Assembly: GCA_009843625.1 (NCBI GenBank)
Contig: VYDD01000299.1
Coordinates: 1-9,394, forward strand
Length of the DNA: 9,394 bases
DNA from: Gammaproteobacteria bacterium
GTDB taxonomy: Bacteria; Gemmatimonadota; Gemmatimonadetes; Longimicrobiales; Gaopeijiaceae
Direction of reading: 5' to 3'
Position 1 is the first letter of the stretch. The number at the start of each line of letters is the position of its first letter. Positions 1 through 6,833 of this stretch are shown here, piece after piece. The notes below the pieces were generated by a model, which saw only the letters and a program-made list of their open reading frames with translations, had not been told where the DNA came from and ran no database searches. The position numbers were made by a program, and so were the translations under genes.

Positions 1-115
1 CAACCGCGCAATCCGTGAACGACGGGGCGCGGAGCGCCGTCCAAAAGCGGACTCCATCCCCGGCATTCGCGATGACGAATGACATGCGACAGCGGCACGA
101 ATGGCGTGTTGCCGA
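1..115. other. Left-edge non-coding stretch
   Basis: This short edge segment lies downstream of the minus-strand HD gene. I see no convincing gene in it. The only structure is a small GC-rich hairpin at 21-41: a GGCGC/GCGCC stem with a 3-base loop, extended by GAC/GTC with a bulge. It has no T-run on either strand, so I do not call it a terminator. Confidence 0.4.
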
Positions 116-730
116 CTAGGCACCCTCCCTCGGCGCCAGGCTGAACGGTTCGCGGGCGAACACCCGGCGCACCATCGGCTCGAAGAATTCGAGCGGCAGC
201 GAGTCGTAGTCGGGATCGAACGCGCACTGGTCCCAGCGGTGACAGAAGTCCACGGCGTCCTGATACCAGGGATGGTCGCGGTACTTGTCGCGCGCGTTGC
301 GGTCGCCGCCCACGTGGTGGCCGTAATAGTAGTACTGGAACAGGCCGTGGTGCCGGACGATCCAGTGCGTTCGCTCGGTCACGTAGGGACGCAGCAGCAG
401 CGCGGCCAGCTCGCCGTGGCTGTGCGGGGCCATCAGGTCGTCGATGTCGTGCAGGAGCGCCGCCACCACCAGCTCCTCCTCCGCCCCGTCGCGATGGGCG
501 CGGGTCGCGGTCTGCAGGGAATGCTCCAGCCGGTCGACCTGATAACCGGCGAGCGAACCCGACAGCTCGCGGAGGTGCGCCAGCACCCGGTCGGCGGTGC
601 CGGCGGCGAACTCCTCCTCGAGGTGCGCGAGCAGCTCGTAGTCCTCGCGGGTCCCGTCCGCCATGCTGGTGAAGCTCACCACGCGGTCGCCGGGTCTTGC
701 CGGATCGTCCATGCCCGTCACGTCCTCCAT
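116..730 (-). CDS. HD-domain oxygenase-like protein (PhnZ/TmpB type)
   Basis: This 204-residue protein has the single HD domain of PhnZ-like proteins. What is seen: H70, H94-D95, H105, H127/H128 and D167 match, in order, the six diiron ligands I recall for PhnZ (H34, H58, D59, H80, H104, D161). The spacing from first His to HD pair is 24 in both, and local context is shared (LEHSLQ, VVAALLHD, a Trp before the last Asp). Family knowledge: PhnZ and TmpB use a mixed-valent Fe2 centre and O2 to cleave 1-hydroxyalkylphosphonates, releasing phosphate. Inference: this is a cytoplasmic oxygenase acting after the divergent 2-oxoglutarate oxygenase. PhnZ residues H62, K108 and R158 appear replaced by D98, Q132 (or its neighbour) and H164, so a non-phosphonate substrate is possible. 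It has no signal peptide. Two starts compete: Met1, with GGGAG 11 bases upstream, and Met7 (712), with GGAGG 11 bases upstream. Met23 would remove a VSF-SMADGT segment that I recall as conserved in relatives. A plain HD phosphohydrolase is the alternative. Confidence 0.85.
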   Translation of the reverse strand: MEDVTGMDDPARPGDRVVSFTSMADGTREDYELLAHLEEEFAAGTADRVLAHLRELSGSLAGYQVDRLEHSLQTATRAHRDGAEEELVVAALLHDIDDLMAPHSHGELAALLLRPYVTERTHWIVRHHGLFQYYYYGHHVGGDRNARDKYRDHPWYQDAVDFCHRWDQCAFDPDYDSLPLEFFEPMVRRVFAREPFSLAPREGA

Positions 731-792
731 GACTGTCCACGCTCCCGAGTGAGGGATCGTCGCCCCGCAGCGTGCGCCTGCGCCGAGAGATG

Positions 793-854
793 TGTCAAGG
801 ACGGGCGCGTGGAGTCGGTGCTTGACTCGCGCAGCATGAGCGCAGTCAGATACT
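793..854. promoter_or_regulatory. Divergent promoter/operator candidate
   Basis: The spacer between the two divergent oxygenase genes contains two back-to-back -35-like hexamers. One is TTGACA on the minus strand (798 down to 793) and the other TTGACT on the plus strand (822-827). They form the inverted repeat GTCAAG-N21-CTTGAC (794-826). An overlapping imperfect palindrome spans 805-832 (GCGCG-TG-GAGTC, seven-base loop, GACTC-GCGC). The -10 elements are weak: GATACT at 849-854 sits 21 bases after the plus -35, and nothing good follows the minus one. The arrangement would suit one regulator controlling both genes, but the motifs are short and may be chance. Confidence 0.25.
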
Positions 855-943
855 TGTTACTCGGGTACGCTCCACACGGGGCTGAGCCTGCGGATGCCCG
901 GTGCCAAAGCGAGAGCTGACCCCGGGCCGGTCACAACGGACCC

Positions 944-948
944 GGAGG
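944..948 (+). promoter_or_regulatory. Ribosome binding site of the 2OG oxygenase gene
   Basis: GGAGG lies seven bases before the ATG at 956. It fixes that start over the upstream in-frame or overlapping alternatives. Confidence 0.75.
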
Positions 949-955
949 ATCGACC

Positions 956-2071
956 ATGCAGCACTCGATCAGCAGCGTCAGCCCGAATGCCGGCGCCCTG
1001 GCCGCGGTCTGGAGCAGCGGCGAACGGACCGAGCTTCCGTACCTCTGGCTGCGCGACAACTGCGGATGCGGCGAGTGCCGCGTGGTGCAAACCACCGAGA
1101 AGCGGTTCCACATCTTCCAGGTCGCCAGCGACCTGAGGCCGCTGGAGGTCGGCATCGAACGCAGCGGATCCGGCGACGAGGCGATCGCCATCGCCTGGCC
1201 GGACGGACACCGCACCCGATACCGCTCGAGCGAGATCCACGGCCTGCTGGGCCAGCCTCGCTCCGAGCTGCGCTACTGGGATGGCCGGTTCCAGCCGCGA
1301 CAGTTCGACTATGCGCGGTTCCTGGCGAGCGACCAGGCGGCGGCGGAGCTGATCGAGGAGTTTCTCAGGACCGGGGTCTGCGTGCTGGTCGACGCTCCAA
1401 CCGAACCGGATTCGTCGGAGCAGCTCGCGACCCGTCTGGGCCCGGTCCGCGAGGTGCTGTTCGAACGCATCCACAACGTCAGGGTCGACCCGAAGGGCTA
1501 CAACATCGCGCACACCGGCCTGGCCGTCGCGCCGCACAACGACTTCACCAGCTACACCTGGCCGCCGAGCGTGCAGGCGCTGCACATGCTGGTGAACGAC
1601 TGCGAAGGCGGCGAGTCCATCGTCGTGGACGGCTTCGGCCTGCTCCACGAGCTGCGCAGCGATTCCCCCGACAAGTTCGATGCGCTGTGCGCGGTACCGG
1701 TGCCGTTCCGCATCTTCAGCGAGCGATACGAAGTCTACGCCGCCAACCCCATGGTCGAACTCGACAGCACCGGCGAGGTCAGGCTGATGCGCTTCAACAC
1801 CGCGCAGATGCAGGCGGTCCCCCTCTCGGAGCCGCGGCTGAGCGACTTCTACGACGCCTATCACGAACTGTCCAGGCGCGTCAACGACGTCAGCTCGCAG
1901 GTGACCTTCCGGTTGGAGGGCGGGCAGGTCCTGCTGTGCGCCGGGCACCGCGTGCTGCACGGTCGGACCGCGTTGCGTTCGAAAGGGCAACGGCACCTCC
2001 AGGACGCCTACTTCGAGCACGACAACGCGCGCACCCACCTCAGGTGGCTGCGCCTCAGCGGGCGGATCTGA
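956..2071 (+). CDS. Gamma-butyrobetaine-hydroxylase-like Fe(II)/2-oxoglutarate oxygenase
   Basis: This 371-residue protein has the two-domain layout of gamma-butyrobetaine hydroxylase (BBOX) and TmpA. The N-terminal DUF971-like zinc domain (about 10-100) shows WLRDNCGCGEC, giving C36, C38 and C41, with H85 as the likely fourth ligand. The C-terminal TauD/TfdA domain (about 115-370) has the iron triad H194-x-D196 and H335 (in VLHGR). R346 sits 11 residues later and matches the 2-oxoglutarate-binding Arg360 of human BBOX1; Y352 matches cage residue Tyr366. Family members hydroxylate a carbon of a trimethylammonium substrate, producing succinate and CO2. Here H186 replaces the cage residue equivalent to Tyr194, so substrate choice may differ. 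It is cytoplasmic, with no signal peptide. It diverges from the HD oxygenase gene and is followed after 13 bases by the folate-reductase-like gene. The family assignment is firm; the substrate is not known. Trimethyllysine hydroxylase is an alternative, though bacterial context favours catabolism. Confidence 0.92.
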   Translation: MQHSISSVSPNAGALAAVWSSGERTELPYLWLRDNCGCGECRVVQTTEKRFHIFQVASDLRPLEVGIERSGSGDEAIAIAWPDGHRTRYRSSEIHGLLGQPRSELRYWDGRFQPRQFDYARFLASDQAAAELIEEFLRTGVCVLVDAPTEPDSSEQLATRLGPVREVLFERIHNVRVDPKGYNIAHTGLAVAPHNDFTSYTWPPSVQALHMLVNDCEGGESIVVDGFGLLHELRSDSPDKFDALCAVPVPFRIFSERYEVYAANPMVELDSTGEVRLMRFNTAQMQAVPLSEPRLSDFYDAYHELSRRVNDVSSQVTFRLEGGQVLLCAGHRVLHGRTALRSKGQRHLQDAYFEHDNARTHLRWLRLSGRI

Positions 2072-2075
2072 AGGC
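2072..2075 (+). promoter_or_regulatory. Ribosome binding site supporting a TTG start
   Basis: AAGG follows directly on the stop codon of the upstream oxygenase gene and lies nine bases before the TTG at 2085. The next in-frame ATG is at residue 72, which would remove the first strand carrying the catalytic Glu. TTG is therefore the best start. Confidence 0.55.
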
Positions 2076-2084
2076 GGCAGGCCC

Positions 2085-2987
2085 TTGGCATCGGATGAAA
2101 CGCCAAGCACCCGGACTCGGGCCGCGCTCCGGGAGCTGGCCCTCGGCGCCTCGGTGGAGATACTCCCGGGCCAACTGCCCTCTCCGGAAGTCCTCGCCAG
2201 CCACCTCCCGCGCGCGACCTCCGTCTACATACCGTACCCCCCGAAGGGCCGGTGGCCGGACACGGTCGCCGCCTGCGAACAGGCGCTGGCGGCGGGCATG
2301 AAGCCGGTGCCGCACCTGCCGGCGCGATCGGTGCGGAGCGCGGGCGAGCTCGACGACTGGCTGGCCAGCGTGGTGGAGACAGGAGTGGACGCCGTGATGC
2401 TGATGGCCGGAGACCGCGCGACGCCCGCCGGCCCCTACCCCGATACGCCGGCCCTCCTCAACTCCGGGCTCCTCGCCGAGCACGGTCTGCGGCGGCTCGG
2501 CGTCACCTCGTATCCGGAGGGGCATCCCCTGATCGCCCGGGCCGATCTGGATGAAGCACTCCGGCGCAAGAGGGAATACGCGCGGGCAACGGGTTCGGAG
2601 CTGTGGATCGTGACCCAGTTCGTGTTCTCGCCCTCCCCGGTGCTCGCCTGGCTCGCGCGGATGCGGGACGCGGGTTGCACGGTGCCGGTTCGCATCGGGA
2701 TGCCGGGGCCGGTCGCACTGCGTGCGCTGATCGGTTACGCGGTCCGCTCCGGCGTCGTGGCGTCGGCACGGGCGCTGAAGCGCAAGCCCGGCATCGCGCG
2801 GCTGGCGGGCAGATGGTCACCCACTCCAATCGCGCTGGCGCTGGCTCGGCACCTGGCCGATCGCGAGGACACGGCTTCCCTGGACATTCATTTGTTTACC
2901 TTCGGGGGATTCGCGGACGCCGCCGAATGGCTGTCGAACCTGCGGAAGCCCGACGAACTGGCGGTTTGTCCGCCAGAAACGAGCTGA
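2085..2987 (+). CDS. Methylenetetrahydrofolate reductase-fold protein (MetF-like paralogue)
   Basis: This 300-residue protein has the length of a bacterial MetF and its landmark motifs in order. These are E25 in SVEILP (E. coli MetF Glu28 region), MAGD ending at D110 (MetF LRGD, Asp120), SYPEGHP at 142-148 (MetF YPEVHP), TQFVF with Q178 (MetF Gln183), VPVRIGMPGP (199-209) and HLFTFGG (269-275; MetF HFYT). MetF reduces 5,10-methylene-THF to 5-methyl-THF with FAD in a TIM barrel. Similarity outside these motifs is low, and the middle segment (about 226-245, basic) does not resemble MetF. Next to a methylated-amine-type oxygenase, I infer a catabolic or one-carbon-transfer role, not methionine synthesis; no methionine gene is nearby. 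It may act on a folate C1 adduct made in this pathway. It uses a TTG start and is likely co-transcribed with the oxygenase gene. The fold is confident; the reaction is uncertain. Confidence 0.85.
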   Translation: MASDETPSTRTRAALRELALGASVEILPGQLPSPEVLASHLPRATSVYIPYPPKGRWPDTVAACEQALAAGMKPVPHLPARSVRSAGELDDWLASVVETGVDAVMLMAGDRATPAGPYPDTPALLNSGLLAEHGLRRLGVTSYPEGHPLIARADLDEALRRKREYARATGSELWIVTQFVFSPSPVLAWLARMRDAGCTVPVRIGMPGPVALRALIGYAVRSGVVASARALKRKPGIARLAGRWSPTPIALALARHLADREDTASLDIHLFTFGGFADAAEWLSNLRKPDELAVCPPETS

Positions 2988-3013
2988 TCTGGCACACAAA
3001 AGAGGGCCCTGAC

Positions 3014-3020
3014 AGGAGGT
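3014..3020 (+). promoter_or_regulatory. Strong ribosome binding site of the serine hydrolase gene
   Basis: AGGAGGT lies five bases before the ATG at 3026. The reading frame stays open far upstream, to 2603, inside the preceding gene. This site, together with the lipoprotein signal that begins at 3026, decides the start. Confidence 0.85.
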
Positions 3021-3025
3021 ATTCC

Positions 3026-4489
3026 ATGCGGCGTCGGACAAACACCTTTCTGATCTGTGCGGGCATCGCCGCCGCGCTCGCAGGCTGCGCCCCCATGGGC
3101 GACGCGCCCGCCAGAGACGAGGCGACGGCTACCCGCGTCGACGCCATCTTCGCCGACTACGCCAGCGAGGCGGGCCCCGGCTGCTCCATGGGCGTTATCC
3201 AGGACGGCCGCCTGATCCACGCCACGGGCTACGGGACCGCCAATCTCGACCACGGCATCCCCAACGGGCCCGCGACCATCTTCCGCACAGGCTCGGTTTC
3301 GAAGCAGTTCACGGCCGGCGCGATCGCCCTCCTAGCCGTCCGGGGCGACCTGGAGCTGGACGCGCCCGTGCAGCGCTACATCCCGGAGTTCCCCGACTAT
3401 CCCGACCCTCCCACCGTCCGGCATCTGGTTCACCACACCTCGGGCGTGCGCGACTACATCTTGCTCATGTCCCTTGCAGGCAACCGGAGCGAGGACTTCT
3501 ACACCAACCAGGAGGTTCTCGACGCCATCAACCGGCAGCGAGAACTCAATTTCGAGCCCGGCGCCGAGTACCTGTACAGCAACGCCGGCTACTTCCTGCT
3601 CGGCGAGATCGTGGCCAGGGTTTCGGGACAAAGCCTGCGCGAGTTCGCCGAGAGCGAGTTCTTCGGCCCCCTGGGCATGACCCACACCCACTTTCACGAC
3701 GATCACAACGAGATCGTGCCCAACCGGGCCATCGGCTACGCCCCCACCGACGACGGCTTCCGCATCAACGTGACCACGCTCGACATGGTGGGCGACGGCG
3801 GCGTCTTCACCTCGGTGGAGGAGTGGGTCGCATGGGACCGCAACCTCACCGAGGGCACCGTGGGCGGGCCCGAATGGGTGGCGCTCATGCACGAGCGGGG
3901 TGTGCTCAACTCCGGTGACACCATCCCCTACGCCTTCGGCATCTCGCACGGCGAACACCGGGGGCTGGCGACGGTCGGCCACACCGGCTCGTGGGTCGGC
4001 TACCGGGCGGCGATGTCGCGCTATCCGGAGGCGGGCTACTCGTTCGTGGCGTTCTGCAACCGGTCGGCCATCGCCCCCGCGACGCTCATCGCGAGCACGG
4101 CCGAAATCTACCTGGAAGACCGGATGGAGCCGGTGGAGGGCGAGGAAGCCGAGGTGGCCGAGGTGGAGGCACCCGCGGAGGCAACGGGCGACGCAGACTC
4201 GCCGGATGTGCCTGACCTCGACATCCCCAACCGCGCGCACTACGCCGGGTCCTTCTACAGCCCCGAACTGGACACCACCTATCGGATTGTGGCGGAAGGC
4301 GATGACGGCCTCACCCTCCTCGTCGGCCGGCTCGATCCGGCCGCGCTGATGGCCGAGTCCGAAGGGGTGCTCACCAGCGAGCGCGGGATGTTCTTCCGCT
4401 TCTCCGAGCTCGCCGACGACCGCTACCAGGCGATGATGGTCGACGCGGGCCGGGTACAGAACCTCCGGTTCGCGCGCGTGGAGGGATGA
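3026..4489 (+). CDS. Lipoprotein serine hydrolase, beta-lactamase/PBP family
   Basis: This 487-residue protein begins with a positively charged, hydrophobic leader ending in LAGC, predicting lipidation at C21. The serine beta-lactamase/class C-like domain (about 33-365) has S90-V-S-K93 with the nucleophile S90, Y184-S-N186, and H319-T-G321 in place of KTG. Family members are often esterases, D-amino-acid peptidases or amidases; this sequence does not support calling it an antibiotic-resistance enzyme. An acidic, Pro/Ala-rich linker (about 368-400) leads to a C-terminal beta-rich domain (about 403-487), like the lipocalin-type tails seen in such hydrolases. It would act in the periplasm or at the outer membrane. 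It starts 38 bases after the folate-reductase-like gene with no visible terminator, and its stop is one base before the TonB receptor gene. That spacing suggests it prepares a ligand for that receptor, which is inference. Its substrate cannot be read from sequence. Confidence 0.92.
   Translation: MRRRTNTFLICAGIAAALAGCAPMGDAPARDEATATRVDAIFADYASEAGPGCSMGVIQDGRLIHATGYGTANLDHGIPNGPATIFRTGSVSKQFTAGAIALLAVRGDLELDAPVQRYIPEFPDYPDPPTVRHLVHHTSGVRDYILLMSLAGNRSEDFYTNQEVLDAINRQRELNFEPGAEYLYSNAGYFLLGEIVARVSGQSLREFAESEFFGPLGMTHTHFHDDHNEIVPNRAIGYAPTDDGFRINVTTLDMVGDGGVFTSVEEWVAWDRNLTEGTVGGPEWVALMHERGVLNSGDTIPYAFGISHGEHRGLATVGHTGSWVGYRAAMSRYPEAGYSFVAFCNRSAIAPATLIASTAEIYLEDRMEPVEGEEAEVAEVEAPAEATGDADSPDVPDLDIPNRAHYAGSFYSPELDTTYRIVAEGDDGLTLLVGRLDPAALMAESEGVLTSERGMFFRFSELADDRYQAMMVDAGRVQNLRFARVEG
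4149..4166 (+). repeat. Two tandem 9-bp copies within the hydrolase linker
   Basis: CCGAGGTGG occurs twice in a row inside the acidic linker coding region of the serine hydrolase. The unit length is a multiple of three, so gain or loss of a copy would change linker length without a frameshift. Confidence 0.7.
4480..4485 (+). promoter_or_regulatory. Ribosome binding site for GTG start of the TonB receptor gene
   Basis: GGAGGG lies within the last codons of the hydrolase gene, five bases before the GTG at 4491. The in-frame ATG at 4500 would be 14 bases away, so GTG is preferred. The position implies translational coupling with the hydrolase gene. Confidence 0.6.
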
Positions 4490-4490
4490 C

Positions 4491-6833
4491 GTGGAAAGAA
4501 TGTGCGCGCGATTCGCAACGGGGACGGCGATCCTGCTCTCGCTCCTCGCCTTCACTGCACCCTTACCCGCCTCTGCACAGGCGAGTCAGCTCAGCGGTCG
4601 GGTCCGGTCGGACGACGGCCGTCCCGTCGAAGGCGCGCTGGTGGAGGTCAACCCGGTTTCGGACTCGACGCGGGTCGAGTACACCCTCGCGGATGAGCTG
4701 GGCTTCTTCGCCCTTCGCGATCTGGAGCCGGGCACGTACGTGCTCAGGGTGACCCGAATCGGCTTCCAGGAATACCGGGAGCAGGTGAGCGTCGAGGCGG
4801 ACGTGACCGAGGTCGAGGTCGTGATGGCCGCCCAGGCGATCGTTGTCGGAGGCATTACCGTGGAGGCCGAGCGCAGCCGCGCCAAGACCCGCTTCGAGGA
4901 GTCGGCGGGCATCACCGTCCAGGAGATCGCGGCCGCCGACCTCAAGTCCATCCCGGTGCTGATCGAGGCGGACCCGCTGCGCGCCATCGAGGTGCTGCCG
5001 GGGGTGACGACGGTGTCGGACTTCTCCGGATCCTTCAACGTGCGGGGCGGTTCGGCCGACCAGAACCTCATTCTCCTCGACGGAGTCCCGATCTTCAATC
5101 CGTTTCACCTGGGCAACATCTTCTCCGTGTTCAACGCGGATATGGTGGACCGCGTCGAGCTTCAGTCAGGGGGCTTTCCGGCCGAATACGGCGGGCGCGT
5201 GTCTTCGGTGTTGACGGTTGCCAGCGATGCGGGCGACGGAGATTTCGGCGTCGACGCGGGCGTCAGCCTTCTGGCGACCCGCCTTGCGATGAACGGGGCC
5301 CTTCCCGAAAGCGCCTCGCAGACACTCGGCTTCACCACGACGCGCTGGCGTGCCTCGGCCCGCCGATCGTATCTGGACGTTCTCTTCAAGCCGTGGGTCG
5401 ACTTCCCGTACCACCTGACCGACCTTCAGGGCGTCTTCGAAGGCTGGACGGCGGGAGGAAGCCGACTCCGGTTCGTCGGATACAGCGGACGCGACATTCT
5501 GGATCTTTCCGGCGTCGACGATACACCGCTTCCGATCCGCTGGTGGTGGGGAAACGACCTTTTCGGCGGGTCATGGACGCAATCCATGGACGGGGGCGCG
5601 TCCATGGAGGTCCGCGCCTCCTTCTCGCGCTTCGGGTCCGATCTGTCGTTTCCGGAGGTCGACACGGAGTTCCAGACGGGCGTGGAGGAGGCGACCTTCG
5701 GGGCCGATTTCGAACAGCGTCCGGCGTGGGCGACGCGCTGGAAGTCGGGCATGGCCGTGAAACGGGTCGCCTACGACAACGGGCTGGTCGGAGGCGGCTC
5801 CACCTTCCTGGACCAGGAAGGCACGGGCGTCGAGGTGGCCGGCTACAGCCAGGTACACTGGGACCCCAACCCCGACTGGCTGGTGGAGGGCGGCCTGCGC
5901 CTGGACTACTGGCGCCCGAGCGCGGGCGAGACGGCGGTCACGCTTTCGCCCCGCTTCGCCTTGAGACGCTTTCTGGGAGAGAGAAACGCGGCGGTGCGTC
6001 TGGCCGTGGGCAGGTACAGCCAGTTCATCCACTCCACGCGCGACGAGGAGTTTCCCTTCGGGCTCGACACATGGATCCTGGCGGGCGTGGAGGCCCCGCG
6101 CGTCGTGTCGGACCAGGTCCAGGTCGGAGCCGAGAGGTTCTTCGGCGACGCCGACCAGTGGTTCGCCTCGCTGGAAGGCTACTACCGGACCTTCGACGGG
6201 GTGGCCGCGGTCAACGCCGCCGAGGACCCGAACGACGAAACCGATGCTCTGGTGGCGGGTGACGGCAACGCGTACGGCGTGGACTTCTACGTGAAGCGGG
6301 ACCGCGGCACGACCACCGGATGGCTGTCGGTCTCGTTCCTGAAAACCGTCCGAACCTTCCCGGATACGCGCGTCGGGATCGATCCCCTGCCTTTGATCAC
6401 CGATCCGCCCGTCTTCGATCGCCGCCTCGAGATCGATCTCTCCCTGCGCCGGCCCCTGGGCTGGTGGGGACTGGAAGCGGGGATCAGGGCAAACTTCGGA
6501 ACCGGCCTGCCGTACACGAAACCACTCGGCACCTACCGCGTCTATCGAACCCGGTTCGTGACAGGAGTCCTCGAAATCGATGACGACGACGCGGTGGTGC
6601 TGGGGCCGCGCAACGGCTCCCGCTATCCGGCCCGGCACCGGCTGGACCTCTCGCTCCGGAAGACAGTGACGAAGAGCTGGGGCACGATGACGCCCTACCT
6701 GAGCATCATCAACGTGTACAACCAGAAGAACGTCCTGTTCTACTTCTTCGACTACCAGGCGGTGCCTCCCGCCCGGGAGGGCGTGTCGATGATCCCCTTC
6801 CTTCCCACCGTGGGCTTCGAGGTGTCGTTCTGA
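4491..6833 (+). CDS. TonB-dependent receptor with carboxypeptidase-regulatory-like N-terminal domain
   Basis: This 780-residue outer-membrane protein begins with a signal peptide (about 1-30, hydrophobic core 12-28, ending ASAQA). Next comes a carboxypeptidase-regulatory/CNA-B-like beta-sandwich (about 33-112: LSGRVRSDDGRPVEGALV, then GFFALRDLEPGTYVLRV). A plug domain follows (about 137-245; FNVRGGSADQNLILLDGVPI and AEYGGRVSSVLTV), then a beta-barrel to the C-terminus. The last residues, GFEVSF, end in Phe, as is usual for outer-membrane barrels. A segment around 121-126 (ITVEAE) resembles a TonB box, but weakly. Family role: energised uptake of a ligand across the outer membrane using TonB-ExbB-ExbD, none of which is encoded here. 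The layout is typical of Bacteroidota and Gemmatimonadota. It starts with GTG one base after the hydrolase gene, and its stop overlaps the next start. It is shorter than the roughly 1000-residue SusC proteins, so a polysaccharide-uptake label is not justified. The ligand is unknown. Confidence 0.93.
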   Translation: MERMCARFATGTAILLSLLAFTAPLPASAQASQLSGRVRSDDGRPVEGALVEVNPVSDSTRVEYTLADELGFFALRDLEPGTYVLRVTRIGFQEYREQVSVEADVTEVEVVMAAQAIVVGGITVEAERSRAKTRFEESAGITVQEIAAADLKSIPVLIEADPLRAIEVLPGVTTVSDFSGSFNVRGGSADQNLILLDGVPIFNPFHLGNIFSVFNADMVDRVELQSGGFPAEYGGRVSSVLTVASDAGDGDFGVDAGVSLLATRLAMNGALPESASQTLGFTTTRWRASARRSYLDVLFKPWVDFPYHLTDLQGVFEGWTAGGSRLRFVGYSGRDILDLSGVDDTPLPIRWWWGNDLFGGSWTQSMDGGASMEVRASFSRFGSDLSFPEVDTEFQTGVEEATFGADFEQRPAWATRWKSGMAVKRVAYDNGLVGGGSTFLDQEGTGVEVAGYSQVHWDPNPDWLVEGGLRLDYWRPSAGETAVTLSPRFALRRFLGERNAAVRLAVGRYSQFIHSTRDEEFPFGLDTWILAGVEAPRVVSDQVQVGAERFFGDADQWFASLEGYYRTFDGVAAVNAAEDPNDETDALVAGDGNAYGVDFYVKRDRGTTTGWLSVSFLKTVRTFPDTRVGIDPLPLITDPPVFDRRLEIDLSLRRPLGWWGLEAGIRANFGTGLPYTKPLGTYRVYRTRFVTGVLEIDDDDAVVLGPRNGSRYPARHRLDLSLRKTVTKSWGTMTPYLSIINVYNQKNVLFYFFDYQAVPPAREGVSMIPFLPTVGFEVSF

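Noticed and set aside
21..41. Hairpin as a terminator of the HD gene
   Set aside because: The stem is short and bulged, and no T-run follows on the minus strand.
116..730. Myo-inositol oxygenase
   Set aside because: It shares the HD diiron fold, but the length, the LEHSLQ context and the ligand spacing match PhnZ-type proteins, and no inositol genes are nearby.
857..2110. Long minus-strand open frame (417 codons) opposite the 2OG oxygenase gene
   Set aside because: It is a by-product of high GC on the opposite strand. Its translation is Val/Arg/Gly/Asp-rich without recognisable motifs, while the plus strand encodes a clear enzyme with all active-site residues.
901..2301. Long plus-strand open frame (466 codons) overlapping the oxygenase and reductase genes
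   Set aside because: The translation is Arg/Pro/Ala-rich with no family signature, and it overlaps two well-supported genes in another frame.
2603..3025. In-frame upstream extension of the serine hydrolase, giving a 628-residue protein
   Set aside because: It would overlap the reductase gene in another frame and bury the lipoprotein signal. A perfect AGGAGGT precedes the ATG at 3026.
3026..4489. Antibiotic-resistance beta-lactamase
   Set aside because: The family is broad, the third motif is HTG instead of KTG, and the lipoprotein anchor plus extra C-terminal domain fit an esterase or peptidase better.
3332..4555. Minus-strand open frame (407 codons) opposite the serine hydrolase
   Set aside because: High-GC antisense shadow: no signature and no ribosome binding site. 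The plus-strand frame has complete SxxK, YxN and HTG motifs.
5571..6638. Minus-strand open frame (355 codons) opposite the TonB receptor barrel
   Set aside because: Same reasoning: no family features, and the plus frame continues a coherent beta-barrel.
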